Below are positions 1-13,957 of a stretch of 64,000 bases of DNA, piece after piece. The DNA comes from Musa acuminata AAA Group (Eukaryota; Streptophyta; Magnoliopsida; Zingiberales; Musaceae), in contig NC_088337.1 in assembly GCF_036884655.1 (NCBI RefSeq), forward strand, positions 30,781,001 to 30,845,000, read 5' to 3'. Numbering within the stretch: the stretch's first letter is position 1; every line of letters begins with the position of its first letter. Made by a program: the position numbers and the translations under genes. The notes below the pieces were generated by a model. That model was not told the DNA's origin and did not search any database. It saw nothing but the letters and a program-made list of their open reading frames with translations.

Positions 1-3000
1 TCTGGAGCAGAAAGTTGTCCTTCCCCGTGATTCATATCTGCAGGTGAACTTAAAGATGATTATCAATTTACTTAATGTTGATGATGCAAGATACATCCTC
101 GTTTTTTCATTTTGGTTACATGATTACATTTGTGCTATTTTCAGAGTTATTTTGATGATATTGCAAAGTATCTCAGAGTGGGACCACCATTATACTTTGT
201 TCTAAAGGACTTCAACTACAGGTACTATGACATGATAGTTCTCGATGGCTTCAATTAGCAGATACATGGGATAGTCATCCATGTTTAATCTTAATTGCTT
301 AACTTGCTTTTTCTAGCTTGGAATCAAGAAATACAAACCAAATATGTTCGATCAGCCAGTGTGATCCAAACTCTTTCTTGAATGAGGTTAATTGCTTTGA
401 TCATCATTTTATTTCAGTAAAAAATAGTGTGTAGATTGCTCTATAGGGTGCAATTCCACATGAAGTATGTTTCAGATTATCATGTATGTCTTTTTCTAGG
501 GATCAGTGTAAATTTTACTGTTGGTCTTGGTTAATTATTACTGTCTAATTAAGTTTCTGTTTATGTTTTTTTCAAAGCAGATTACAAAAGCATCATTGGT
601 GCCATCATCAAGTTATATCGCTAAACCTGCTGCTTCATGGCTAGATGATTTTCTTATTTGGTTATCCCCTGAAGCATTTAGCTGCTGTCGGGAGTTTTTG
701 AATGGGAGCTATTGCCCCCCAGATGATCAGGTCAAATGATTTTCTGTTTTGCCTGATCATGCAATAAACATCTTCTGAACTCTTGGTGAAAGTGCTTCCA
801 AATCTTAGTACATTTTTTGGTAATCTGACTAGGTCTTCTGGCAAATTCATTGGTTCCCTATTTAGTTCTTAAAACCTGTTGGCCATTAGTTGTGCCTACT
901 TCTGAAGTTCTTCTATGCATACATGTAAATGAACTATGTATTTTATCATGTGGCATAGCTCATTACATTTATCATTTATTTGAACCATCACAACACTATG
1001 GCAGAACTTGAGATTCATTTATGATACATCCATAGGTGATAGGCCTCCAGGTATATTGACCAGGGCATAAGACCATGACATCAAGCATTTTGCAGTACCT
1101 TTTTTCTTTATAAGCCAATTGTTTTTCTTTTGAACATGCCAACTCATGAGGAGTGGCGGTGCTTCTACCAACTGAAAAAACCAGCAATTACATGCATTTT
1201 CAAATACTTCAGGTTGACATGAGTACAACAATTACCTCTTATCGCTGGCATAAATTTGATCATATAAACAAATTTTCACTTAGTTCAGAAAGCACAAATA
1301 GCCCTTGTGAAGCACTATGAGACTTGATATAATCTATCTAAATATCTCAGCTTTGACTTTAATTAGTAAATTTACCCCAGATTTACTTGTGAATGACACT
1401 TTGCCAATTAGGTACATCCATGTTATGCAATATTTCTTATTGCTCTAAATTTGCGAACAGAATTACTATGCAGAGAAAAGGATAACTATTGATATGTTTT
1501 CTCTTTGAATCTCGTTGTGACTAACACAATCTGTAGCAGTTGAATGTGCTTATATTGACTGAATACTGAACTTTTCCTCAGAATCAGATTAAGCTGCTCT
1601 CTTACTTGGTCATTTAGCAAGGGAACTAGTTCAAAAGTAAAATTGTGGATAATTACTTCATCTTTTGGTGTTGGTTGTTTTTTGTAATTTATAAGTGTTT
1701 ACTTATTGAATAAACTGTTATAAGTTGATATTGTTCTAAGGCTAGTTTTAATTTGCAAATGATATGCTTACCTGTATCTATTGGTTCCAGCCTCCTTGTT
1801 GCCAACCAAATGATGGATTATGTACAACTGGTGTTGAATGCAAAGACTGTACAACGGTATAATATCTTTGTAAGCTTTTATTCATAACTGTATTAACTAA
1901 TAAGTAACACTTTTTTTATGAAAGGGTAATCAGATTATCATAATCCAATTACTTTAATCATTAAGTGGTGGCACTTCGCATTGTTTGATAGTGAGCAAGT
2001 ATTGATAAGAAATTTCGAGACACGAGGGTTGTTTATTTCCTCTGCTCAAATTATAATGTCAAGCAATTATTGCTTGTAGATGAAGCTCAAATTTTGTAAA
2101 ATTGTAATTATGTTAATTTGTGTGATGTGATAATTGGAAGTTCTCACGATGGTTTTATGCTTTTAGTGCTTCCTCTATTCAGATTTGCATGATGGCCGAC
2201 CATCAACAGTGCAATTCATGGAAAAGCTTCCATGGTTTCTCAGTGCTCTGCCATCTTCTAATTGTGCCAAGGGTGGTAAAGGAGCTTACACAAACAGTGT
2301 GAATATCTCCGGTCTGTACCATGTTCTCTGCCTTCTTTGTTATTGGACAAAAGTTCCTGAATGATTTAATAAAGAAAAATATGTCTTCATCATATTTATG
2401 TCAGGCTATGAGAGTGGTATAATTCAAGCATCAGCTTTCCGTACTTATCATACACCACTTAGTAAACAAGTAACACTACCTCATGAATCTTATTGTAGCT
2501 TTGCTAAAGGTCATTTCTTGGAGCTTACTTAATATGCTGTTTCTCACTTCAGAGTGACTATGTGAACTCGATGAAAGCTGCACGGGATTTTAGCTCTAAG
2601 TTGTCTGATTCACTGAAGGTACAGTTTTTCTATTCCTGCAACTGCTGGTAATGTTCTAAGACTGACTACAACATGCACATCTTATGGAGCTAGAGAAAGG
2701 TTGCAACTGTATATATGTGCATGCACATACTCCTATCCAAATGCCTATATGTCCATCTTATGATATTCTGTAGATTATTAGAAAAAAGGCTAAAAAGGAA
2801 CTCATGACATATTTTGTAGATTACGATTAAATTTGGATGTTGATTAACATCCAAGTATAAACCCAGGCTATGGGTTGTTGATAAACATGATTAAACTTGG
2901 TAGTCTTATTGTAGTTTTTATATAAATGCCTTGCCATGAAGGTACACAATTTTAATATCTGTCGGTAGAGTATTAATATGCTGTGCATGCATCTACATGT

Positions 3001-6000
3001 AGTGCTTGATAAGAAGTTAAGAACTAAATCAGACATTTATACAAAGTTAAGTGTTCATGTACCAAGTACCAACCATATATAATCAGCTAAAAGGATTTTT
3101 TACTTACCATAGAGCTGTGTGTAGGGCAATTTCCTTAGGGATGGTCATTGTGTGCTGCCTTATTCGTGCACTATAAATTGAGAGGCTTTTTGAGTGATTT
3201 TAACCATGGTAACTCAGGTCATAAAGGAGTAACCTTACTATGTTTCAAGGGTCACCCACCAATTATGAACAACTAAATCATAAAATAACATCTACAGAAT
3301 TAATATGGCTCATACTTGATATAACATTTATAGATCCAATTAAAATTATTCAACGTCACCTTTATTCAAGTAACTAATCCAAACTCAAATATCCCTTGCA
3401 TCCTTTATCTCACACCAACTCAAGAAAATTCAATTTAGGGATGGTCATGTTGTTCCCAACTAACTGATGTAGGTTACATGGTTCTTTCCTCGGTCATTGT
3501 GCTTTAGAAATGGTGGAATCATTAGTACATTTAAGAGCCAGTAAACCCTTTTTAGTTTTCTTATTATAATTGAAATTTGATTTCATCTTTGTCTACTTCT
3601 CATAATTTTTTCAATGTAACACCATGATAAACATTTATGGTTTCTTTAATATCTATTTTTTCTCATATTTAAAACAGCAGCAAATTTTTATGTAAAGAAC
3701 AATATTTTTTACTAACCACTAATGCAACTATCTAATGCAGATGGAAATCTTTCCCTATTCAGTGTTCTACATATTTTTTGAGCAATATTTAGATATATGG
3801 AGGACCGCTTTGATCAACATCTCAATCGGCCTAGGTAAGGTTTCTCATACCAGTGCCATGGAGCCTCGTGCTCTTGGCTGCCCTTTTTATAATGTTATGG
3901 TTATATATCTTGTACTTGTAATAGAACAATTATAGCTTATAGTGACCTAAGACATTCTAACAGATAAACTTAGAGCTATTATTTTGGGATAGATATATGC
4001 TTGATTAAAGTTCAGGCATTATCTTCCTCTTTTAACTTTGTACTCACAACTCACAAGAGCAGGGTTTACGGACAATCTCCACGAAGAGTTGGTTATGGAG
4101 CCAACAAACAGAAAGATTAGCTCTTGTCTAGCTCAGAATAGCTTAGTTTTGCCCTACTCTATGTTGGTATGGGCTATGGTTTACCTTACTGGTTCGTACC
4201 GATGTACCAACCAACTATCGGTATGGTACGTACCAAACTATACCGAGTCATACCAAGCATATCAACATATGGTACATGGGGGCATGCCGATGTGCTGCCC
4301 ATACTGGTCTCCTATTGGACTCGTACATATTGCCCATATCAAGCGGTATGTTGCGGTATGATAAACCTTAGTATGGGCAATGTTGGCACCGATTTGTTTG
4401 TAATGAATCAATACCTTTAATGGTTGATGACTTGTCAACAACTTACTGGTATCAGTTGGTTTGCCTAATCCACATATAATAACTGGATGGATGTATAGCT
4501 ACTTGAATTATTGGTTCAAATCATCTTCACAATTAAAGTTGATTCATTCAATTACTCCACAAATTCACTAGATGTTAAATATCTATCTTATTTATTCCTT
4601 GACTCTAAGAAATCAACGGTTACTAATTTGGCATTAATTTTAAAATATGGTTAATTTTTTGGTAAAACTTAAAGTCACTATTCATACTATGAATGTTTAA
4701 ATGTGATTGTCCAAAACAGATAAATGCTTTTCAGAAGGTACTCGATTAATGACAATTACCATTGTTAGCTGATCTTTCTTAGTAATTGAGATATAAATTC
4801 TAACTGTTACTAGATTTGTTGATAGGTGCTGTATTTATTGTTTGCCTGATTCTCACTAGCAGGTATGGAATCATATTTCTATCATTTCACAAATTCACTT
4901 AGGTAATTTCTTGGATAAATTTCATGTTAATCCTCAAAGCCTTCACTTTTATTTGCAGCATATGGATCACAGCGATAATATTATTGGTCTTGACAATGAT
5001 TATTATTGATATGCTGGTAACTTTACTTATCTGTTTAAAGTATGGTCATCCCTGTGAGGTGTGATTATATTTGATACATTTTCTGCTCTACAATTGCATA
5101 CAAGTGGTGTGTTTTCAAATTTTCCCAATCTGAGGCCTATTACAGCCATGAGTACTGAAACTGCTACTTTATCCTATGCTTATAATTTTTCTAGATTTTC
5201 ATCTGTTGAATTTTTATGACATTTGTGTGAAATCTGTTGCACATGTGATATGTAAATTTATAACTGATCAACGAAATTGATTCAAATATGAGGGTATGCC
5301 ATATATGTTTTAAGTTAATAATATCACATAATTGAATGAAATACAATTACTAATAAATAAATTATAAAGTACATTTGGTTGAAAGAAACTTTTGTAGTTA
5401 AAGCTAAGAAATTTAATTTCACCTGGCCTGGTCCGAGCATGAACTGATACACATCCCAGCCCATTTTGATGGTCTAATTTGGTTGTTCTTTCTTTTTTTA
5501 CAGCAGTGTTGATGTTTCTAAAAGGGAACAAGTTTCTTTTAAGAATTCTAACAGTCTTTTGCCCTAAAACACTCATGACTCCTCATGAGCCCATCTCCCC
5601 TCCACATCATCGCCTGCCTGCTGTCGCCTATCCACCAGTTGTCCACTGCTTGTCGTATTCAACACCTTAGTACTCCTCTCCACCTCTTTACTTCTTCTTC
5701 CTCCTTCCTTCCCTCCACCACTCCACCCCGCCTCTTAGAATAGTACCATGGTACATGCTGCATACCATGTGCCAGAACATCAGCATGAATACACCCATAC
5801 TGATCCAGCAATCGATCAGCATGGTCTGGTATCTGAAATTTCATTCCTTGATTATAACAATGAATTTTTTCATTATACAGTTTAGCCAGTCACATCTAAT
5901 GATAGATTTGAACTCTAAAAGTAATGAACTTATAAAAAGAAGCAAGAATAACTCTCCTGAAAATGTCAACCTACACAAAATCATATCCTCTTGACTTGTA

Positions 6001-9000
6001 ACATTAATGTCTTTGATGTGATCCAAAGTGGGTAGCCCAGTGGCTTGTGAAGAATCAAGAGGATAATTAATTTGGCCATTAATGAAACTCCGAAAAGTTT
6101 GTAGACGGTAAAGGCAATAGCCGAGAATTATGATTATTGGTGAGTATCTCCAAATTAGGAATTTAACCAAATTTAGATGTAAAAGATAGTGCTTATATTG
6201 GTATCTTGAATTCTTTAAATCAGGGTTTGCTATATCGATGCGTATTGCTTGGTATGGGCAGTACGTATCAGTCCGATAGGATACTGATACGCAGACTGCC
6301 TTCTACCTGGCTGTACCATATGGTAACGATCGAAATCCGACTATTATTGACTTGTACTAGTCAATTTGACCGTTTAAGACTTAGAAGAGGATTTTTGAAC
6401 CCTTTTCCTCCCCTATTTTTCAACTCATTTCACTCACTCAATCTCTTGAATTCTTTCAAACTCTTTTTCACCCACATCTTTCTTTTATTCTTATATTTTC
6501 ACTCTCAATATACTGATACAGTGTATCAGTGTACTATATTTTGGGATCAATTTTAGGATTGGATTCGACAAACATATCATATTGATATACAGATACATAG
6601 GATTGAGGATCTTGATCCATTGCTCGTAGGGTCTCATCGTTCTTTTTGGTGGTAGGACCAGGTATATCCATCGATTAATTACTTAATTCATTTAAATCTT
6701 AAAGTTTAAGTTGTATAAAAAATAATCTAACAATTCAAATAATTTCTTTGTAGATAATTCAATGTTAATGAAAGGATGATCCAGAATATATCATAAAGCT
6801 ACTCCTCAAAGTTCAAAAAAGATATATGACACTATTCTTTCCTAATTTATATTATTTTTGCTAAGATTATACTAAATTTATATTTATTTCTAACTTAAAA
6901 ATCTTAATCTAACTTTTTTTTTCTTTCTATTTTTGAGGTATTTTTGGATTTTTTTTAATGATTTTGAGCATACTATCGGTACGCCTCGGTATATCGGTAT
7001 AGGCCGAAATTGCAATCCTTGCTTTAAATTGTCTACGTAAGAAAATTCTGATCTCACAAAAGTGCTAACTCCTATGGTCCTACCTGAATTCATGGGTTAA
7101 AAGAAGCACACTGTTCATAGTAAAACTGTCATATCGTTAACTTATTACCAAGGCTGGAGTTGGTCAACATATTAGGGTGTAAAGTTCAATGAAAATATCC
7201 AATTTATTTGTTGAAGTTCTGATGTCATATAGGCATGAATGATGATACTGATACAAATAGCCATAGAACATTGATTCATCATGGTATTGCATGTTAAGAA
7301 GCATAATGCGAAATTCTGACAAACGTCTTTGACATCAAAATGTTATGCGAGAATAAGATGAGATATATTTATCCAAGAAACATGATCAATTATTAAAAGT
7401 ATGTCACATCAAGTGTCTAGAAAAGTACTTGACGGATCAGTTATTTGGGTGTTTAGCATTCTTTAAGATTCATTATTGATTTACACACAACCTTTTTAGG
7501 TTTAAACCAACAAGGACCATGAATCAGTGGGTCAGAAAATTTCATTACTGAGACTTATGAGGAAGAAATTATCTGCAAGTTTATCAATGAATGTTAGGAT
7601 TAGTCTCATGATTATTTCTATATATGTTTGCTCTTTCTAGTTCATGTACTGTATGCATATGAGCTGTGATTTAATGCAATCATGCGGCACAATTTTCAGG
7701 ATTTATCAAATACTTCGATATTAAATGAGGATTCTTACTGTGCCTGTTATGTCAGTATTTGCTTAAATACTCGCTTCCACTTTTCTGATCAAACATATCT
7801 GGCAGGGAGTCATGGCTATCCTGGACATTCAATTGAATGCAATTTCTGTTGTAAACCTTGTGATGTCAATCGGAATTGCTGTCGAGTTTTGTGTTCATGT
7901 AATGCATGCCTTCTTGGTAAGTGCCAAATATTTTTGTCACAAGTCCAGGAACTTTAATTTGTGAAGCAGTTTTGTTTTGCTATGAACAAATTTAGGTTTC
8001 TTTCATGCTTCGGAATTCAAAAGTATGCGTCAAATGTTGTTCGGAAATCCTCTATTCATGTATTTGAGAAAGAGGTTCCAAGAACTTGCTATGAACAAAT
8101 TTATTACGCTTCAACAATTTTATTTTGATTTTTGGTTTCTGAACATTAACTAAAATGTAGTCTGCTGGTAACAGGTAAACAGTGGGGATAGAGGATCTCG
8201 AACCACAGTGGCTGTGTCTACCATGGGTGCTTCAGTATTCAGGTCAGAGTTTTCTTTTCTCCTTTCTCCTTTATTGTAGTTATAAATGGTGAAAGCCATA
8301 AGTAACTTGAAGCCACTGCCACGGTCACCAGTGGGAGGTTCTGTATTTTAAACTTATAATGTGAAAAGAAAAAAACTGGATTGTTCTTAGTGGCTTATAT
8401 TTGCCACACTAGATTGATTGACTGCTGATTTAGACCCACATATAAAGTGCAGTCCAAAAGAATCTGGTAGTCATCTTAGGCCTGTTACATTTCCCTCACT
8501 GCTATAGCCTTTTGGCTTAGTAATGCCCATTTCTTATTGAAGATTGACTGGGCCTAACTGAGCATTAAACAAGAATTCAAAAGCTAATGCCTTCATTACA
8601 TTTCATTGTTGTGGAGTTGCCAACTGCCCTAGCTCATGTGGTTGAATACGTGTTAACGAGATTTGTTGATTTTTAGTTCACTTGTCATTTTTATCTTGCA
8701 TTCAAATCATTGTAATCGAAGATTTATAACGTATGTTTTTGTCTCCGTCTCTTGCAGTGGGATTACCCTTACGAAGCTAGTCGGAGTTATTGTCTTGCGT
8801 TTCTCAAAATCTGAAGTTTTTGTGGTCTCTAATAAAATCTTGCACTTCTCCTTTTCTAATTTTGTTCATAAAATCGTTGTTTTTATTTCATGTTTCTGTG
8901 TTATCTTTCAGGTTTACTTCTTCCAAATGTATATGGCATTGGTCCTCATTGGATTCTTGCATGGACTAGTGTTTCTCCCGGTAAGACTGAAACCAATTGT

Positions 9001-9119
9001 TTGCCAAAGATTTTGTTGAAAGCTGCTTCTGATTACTGGTAGTGTATTTCCAGGTGATCTTGAGCATTTGTGGTCCTCCTCCAAGATCTATATGTCAGCT
9101 GAGAACTCAGACTAGCTGA
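1..9119 (+). CDS. NPC1: NPC1-type (Niemann-Pick C1) sterol transporter, 3' part
   Basis: This is the C-terminal 416 residues of a Niemann-Pick C1-like membrane protein; the 5' part is upstream of the window. Exons, joined by hand in one frame: 1-43, 145-221, 317-386, 581-730, 1791-1856, 2167-2311, 2405-2469, 2553-2618, 3741-3834, 4826-4862, 4959-5016, 7806-7916, 8175-8242, 8758-8824, 8912-8980, 9054-9119 (TGA). Visible pieces are [13 protein letters not shown], a Cys-rich lumenal segment ([21 protein letters not shown]), [15 protein letters not shown], and RND/patched-type membrane helices ending in [20 protein letters not shown] and FLHGLVFLP. These match plant NPC1 closely. The family moves sterols out of the endolysosomal or vacuolar lumen and in plants affects sphingolipid homeostasis. 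The exon ending at 8824 uses a weak GTCTCT donor, as does the exon ending at 2311 (GTCTGT). The introns hold two hAT-like elements. Confidence 0.93.
4175..4370. mobile_element. hAT-like non-autonomous element, GTACC-rich, 196 bp
   Basis: The element lies in an NPC1 intron. It is flanked by a perfect 8-bp direct repeat, GTATGGGC (4167-4174 and 4371-4378). The ends are TATGGTTTACC and ATAAACCTTA, which are inverted copies of each other. The interior is rich in GTACC, GGTAC and GGTATG words. There is no coding capacity. The 8-bp duplication and short inverted ends are the signature of the hAT superfamily. Confidence 0.8.
5740..5850. repeat. degraded relative of the GTACC-rich element
   Basis: Words such as GTACCATGGTAC, CATACCATGTG and a CATTCCTTG end recall the GTACC-rich family of this window. 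I could not find a left end or a target duplication, so the borders are approximate. Confidence 0.35.
6221..7021. mobile_element. hAT-like GTACC-family element, long 801-bp member
   Basis: The element lies in an NPC1 intron. A perfect 8-bp duplication, CTTTAAAT, flanks it (6213-6220 and 7022-7029). The ends are CAGGGTTTGCTATATCG and, inverted, CAAGGATTGCAATTTCGG. Family-type sequence (ATCGATGCGTATTGC..GGTATGGGCAGTACG; GGTACGCCTCGGTATATCGG) is present only near the two ends. The roughly 600-bp middle is AT- and T-rich and unrelated, so this copy has an expanded or captured interior. Confidence 0.78.
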
Positions 9120-9965
9120 TCGATTGCCAGTCTGAGAACTGACGATGGTTATTTCTAATTACACTATTATATACATTTCTGATAGCATTTTCTATAGTTT
9201 CTGTTTAGTTGAAGTATCTGGTAACATTTGAATTTTTCAATGCCACCCCTATGGACTTTTGTCTTCATGCATACATAAACCAGAGAAGGAAATGGAAGAT
9301 TTAGCTTCATACTGAGTTTGATTAAATTGGCATTTAACTGTAGTATCAATTGCATCTGCTGCTCTCTCTGTTCATGATCTGATATGCAAAGTGGTGCAAT
9401 CCAAGAAAGCAGCAGCAACAAATTTCAGGTTTTGCTCAGTTATTTTTGCAGTCATTTTCTTGGGACAATCAAGCACAAGAGGGCTTCTAATGGACGCATC
9501 TTAACATGATCATCCTTACATGAAAAGCACCATCTGGCTCAAGGATTCAATTACAGTATGTGATATAAGCTCGGAAGTTGCAAATAAACATGAGCATCAC
9601 TATACAAATTTGTATACAAAGCCAACTGTGGAAATTCCCCACTGATCCATATGATACAGACAAACAACAGAATCTCTGGATCTGCTAAAAAATCATGGCA
9701 AATACCATCTATAGAACTCCTGTACATGATCACATACTTCAAACTGTCAACAAGGTGTCATTTGTCTGCAGAATGTTATCATAGGTTAGTTCAAAGTGAC
9801 ATTTTTTGTACTTTTTGGACCATTTTTCTTTCCCTTTGTGCTGGCCGAAAAAGGTGTTCGGCCGCACCCATTTGATAGGCATCATACTGGTATATGCAAC
9901 CTTAATACCACCACGAAGGAAAACTCAAGCAGCAGAGAACCATGCTTTTGCATCAGTGTCAGTCA
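9120..9965. other. convergent intergenic region, NPC1 and NLP 3' ends
   Basis: About 850 bp separate the NPC1 stop from the end of the NLP open frame. It should hold both 3' untranslated regions. I see no gene, clear repeat or RNA in it. Confidence 0.6.
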
Positions 9966-12900
9966 TCACTGGTGCCCAGACTGAGACCACATTTCGACAT
10001 GCAAGTCACCAGTTTTGGCACCATCCATTTCAAATGCACCATACCCAGGCCATTCTTCATGGATTTGTGTTGTTTGGCCCTCACTATGAGCATTTTCACA
10101 TGCTTTGTATGACCAATCCATTATTGAGATTGTTCGCCATTCCAAATGATTAACCTGAAACGGTCCAGATAATGCTGTGCTGCCCAATGAGGACCTAGCG
10201 GTTGGTTGAACATGATGCACACATAGTTTGATTGTCTGTGCTTGTGTTGATCTGTACACATCGATGCATTCCTTCAGGTCTTCATCACATGTTATTAGGA
10301 TCCACTCGGAGTCTTCGTCCAGATACTTGATATCCACTAAAGTAGTATCATATATAACGAACCGCCTTCGGATCTCTTGCTTCAAATCTTGGAAGCCCCA
10401 AGTTGGCTGTAGTCTGAATATAACTTTTTCTTCCCCATAAATTGCTTTTACTTTAAGAAAATCACATCTAGAAGGATGATGTTCGATCTGAGGTCTCTGA
10501 CTTTGCAATCTAACCACAGATTTTGGAGTCACCTCAAGTGGACAATGCAGTTCTACATGTATTTGTACTTTATTAAGCACGTCACTCCGATTCTCCTCCA
10601 CCAAAGTAGCTTGTCTAAATTCAAATTCATGAGTCTGATTACACTGCCTTTGCTCACTGGAACAGCCCTGACTGGAATTAGAGTTTTGACTACATGAAGA
10701 AGAAGAAAGAGAGTTTGTTCCAGATGTGTGTGAAGTAAATCTACCTTCTAGCTGTTGCTTTGCATTTGAGGATTCCAGGTGATCAGTTTGCTTCAACAAT
10801 GAAAATGTGGTACTAGTTGCTAAGTTACTATCTGACCGAGTGTTCTTTATGAAGCTTTCATACAGGGAACTGAACTGGAATGCTTCTCCAGGACCATGGA
10901 CAGAGTCTATAACTACTTGCAGTTTCCTTAAGGAGCGACCGACCTTCTTGATCTTTCGTGAAGGCCAACGAGTAATTCCGTGTTGCCTACATATTCTTTT
11001 GAGAGTAGTAGGGCACACTGAAAAGAAGCCAAAAATATCGGTCTTAACAACATCAGACACCTTATATTCAAGGCAGGTAATCCTATTATCACTGAAAAGC
11101 ATATTTTCATGATGCCATGGTGGAACCAATCAAATCTAAATAATCTGTTTTGTGATATTCTTAATATGAATTAAAAGGCTAGAAGTGCAATTCGCTTATA
11201 GTTGGACAAGGTAAAAGAAGAGAAGGAAACCATGTAAAATTTAAAAGCATTCGAAAATGACAAGGGGAATCAAGAAGTGGCAAATGCAAGTTCATAGGTA
11301 GGAATAGTCGTAGATATCTGCATGTTCTACAGGAATACTTCATAACAAGATTAAATTTCATTATCTTATTCTTTTGTGTTAAAGCAAATAATGACGTCCT
11401 CAAAATTTATTAACACCGGAAACATATCATGTTTGCATGTAGATCCAAAGTGACTAATTCATTTCCAAAAGATAGAACGAAGAAGTCACGATAATATTAC
11501 CTCCAAGGCTTCTGGCTGCATCTTTTAGGCTGCCGGCAAAATATTTCTGAAGCTCTTGCAAACTGACAGTCCTTTCAGTTTTTGCACGCCTCTTTTCTGT
11601 TGCCTTCTCCGCATTTGAAACATTAGTTTCAGCAGAGAAAGAAAATATATAGTCACTGTTGGACTCTCCATGGTGCTGCTTGACCTCGGAAAATATATTT
11701 CCAGTCGGTAATACCACATCTGAGGGAACCCAGTGTGTTGAAACACTGAATCCCTCAAATTCCTTTGTACGTTCCGTTGGCACAGAAGCAGGAAGAACGT
11801 TCTTTGGAATACCTACAGCAGGTGTTCCCAATGGGAGAAGTTCGTCGACAATATATCTTTGACCAATCTCAGAAACAGAGTTATCAGAAAACATATCTGA
11901 AGGGATTTGCTCATTATTTTCCAACATCGTCTCATCTTCTAATTCCCTAGTTGTCACAACTCTAAGTGTCTGGCACACTTGCTGTATCGTAACGGACAAA
12001 GAATTCAGCATCAGTTTCTGTTCTTCACCTTCTATGCAGTGGATGGGCAAGAAGAACTCCAGCACAAAGTCCACATTTCCAGAATGAACACATCGCAATC
12101 GGATAGCCACTGCAGCCCTTAAGTGGAACAACTTAGCATGGTGTGACAGTGGATATTCAATCTTGCTAAACTCCGCAACATCCGACGAGAAGCATGGTTG
12201 ATTCGTCATAAATGCCTTACCGACTACACCTTGACCTCTAAACAAATGATGCTCAGAGCAAGCTTGCTGAAAACCCAACATGCTAGGATCTTGTATGTAA
12301 CAAGCTTCATCAATAGTAGAGACACATTCGCTGAAGCTTTCATCAGAATGCCGGCTGCCCTCTCTGCCTTGTTGAATGCACGAAATCCATGTTTGAGCTA
12401 ATGGCAGCCTATGGGTCTCGCAAGCAGTTCTCAATACCATTTGGATCTCTGGTATGGCAGCAAGGTAAGAATCACCGGTCATCTGACAACAGAAAATATG
12501 TGTCACTACAAGTTGAACCAGAATTTATTTTCAGGAGTTCCTGTGGCTCACCTTTAAACGGGGAACACTTAGAACTTCAGAACTCCTGAGATCCACTGCC
12601 TGCAACAAGTATCATAAGAAAATATCTTTGAGGATAAAAGGAGATAAACAAATAAGATAACTTTCTTTTCCATTGAACGGTGAGGGGTAGATTGCCATTT
12701 ATCATCATCTTTCTCAGCATGTTCCTTAAATATGACACCAAAACAAATAAGAAGGGAGTCAACAGTCCAGTAGATTTTTCTCAAAGTATCACAGTGAAAA
12801 ATTGGACTTTGTAATACAACTCTTCATGAAATTAAACTGATTCGCAAGAACAGAAATCCTTGCAACTCGAAAATATAAAAAGCTTCTAAGAACAATCATG

Positions 12901-13957
12901 AAACTGCAGAAAACCATTAAGTATCAAAAGTGCATGATGTAAAACCCCTAAGAGAAACTAGTAACTATCAAGCAGAGAGGGCGAAAAGTAAAACATTATC
13001 AGAAAGAGGATTCAGATTACACAGCAAAATTTGAAGATGAGGACTCACCTGAAGAGCATTACAAATGTTCTCAAGATCATAACTGTAGTTGACCTTCTGT
13101 GTGGTCATCACAACCTCGACAACCCCTAAACAAGATGGACTATTTCTCTCAAAAATTGGCAGAGCGATTGTTCCACGAACATCATAACGCTGAGCATCAC
13201 CCACACGAGGGTACTCAAAGCTGCTGAAGTAGCGGACATCTGGAGTCCATTCCGGCAACCTTCCCAGAAACACCCGGCCAGGCAAGCCCACCGCCTCATG
13301 GGAGCTCTCATCGGCCAAGAACTGGTACCTCGTCGAGACCGACCTGTAATTTACAAGCCTCTGACAGTTGAAATCTAGCAAGAAAGGTTGGCCACAAGTC
13401 GTAACAACTTGCTGGTTTCCTCTCATGGCAGGCACCCACATCTGAACAAGGACATCACCTTCTCTTTGTGACTCCTTGATGTACTTGAGGACATACCTCA
13501 GTCTTTGTTCCACACTACCTGTTTCACCCTTGGGCTGGATCTGCCGACTCATGCCTGGTTCATAACTGGGATCCTCTGCTTCCAATCCATCTGATCGTAC
13601 GCGACACTTGGTTTCTCCGACATGATTCAGAATGATGGGTCGTTGTCCACCATCAAGCATTTGCATCTGAGCTTCATCCGAAGCTAACTCCACAGAGAAA
13701 ACTGATCTCTCTGCATCGACTCGGTAATCAATTCCTGCAAGGGTTGGGTTGGAACTAGTGCTGCTGACCCCAAGAACAGGCGAAAAGCAGGCAGAGCTGA
13801 GGGGGCCTGTGGATGCAGAGGTACCCGTTTGCAGGAGATCAGAGCAATCGAAGACTGATCCTGATAACAACTCATCCATGAGGTCCAAATCATCAACAGC
13901 AGCATCCGAGAGGGTCTGACCCGACAAGCTTCCCTTGGGAGGAACGGAGTCGTCCAT
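9966..13957 (-). CDS. NIN-like protein (NLP) transcription factor, RWP-RK + PB1
   Basis: This is a complete nitrate-responsive NLP regulator. Exons in transcript order: 13957-13049, 12599-12552, 12482-11501, 11017-9966, giving 996 codons. Residues about 150-590 form the NLP-type GAF-like region (VEQRLRYVLKYIKE, GLPGRVF, LPEWTPDVRYFSS, DVRGTIALPIF, LPLAQTWI, GQGVVGKAF, LEFFLP). The RWP-RK DNA-binding domain is at about 612-665, with RWPSRK across the third junction. A Ser/Asn-rich linker follows, then a PB1 domain at about 835-913 with the basic KVKA strand and an acidic YLDEDSEW loop. NLPs bind nitrate-response elements and move to the nucleus on nitrate. The overall style looks closer to the NLP1-5 group than NLP6/7, but this is not certain. 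The last exon stays open 62 residues past the usual family end; a GT donor at 10154 could instead end it near residue 934. Confidence 0.93.
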
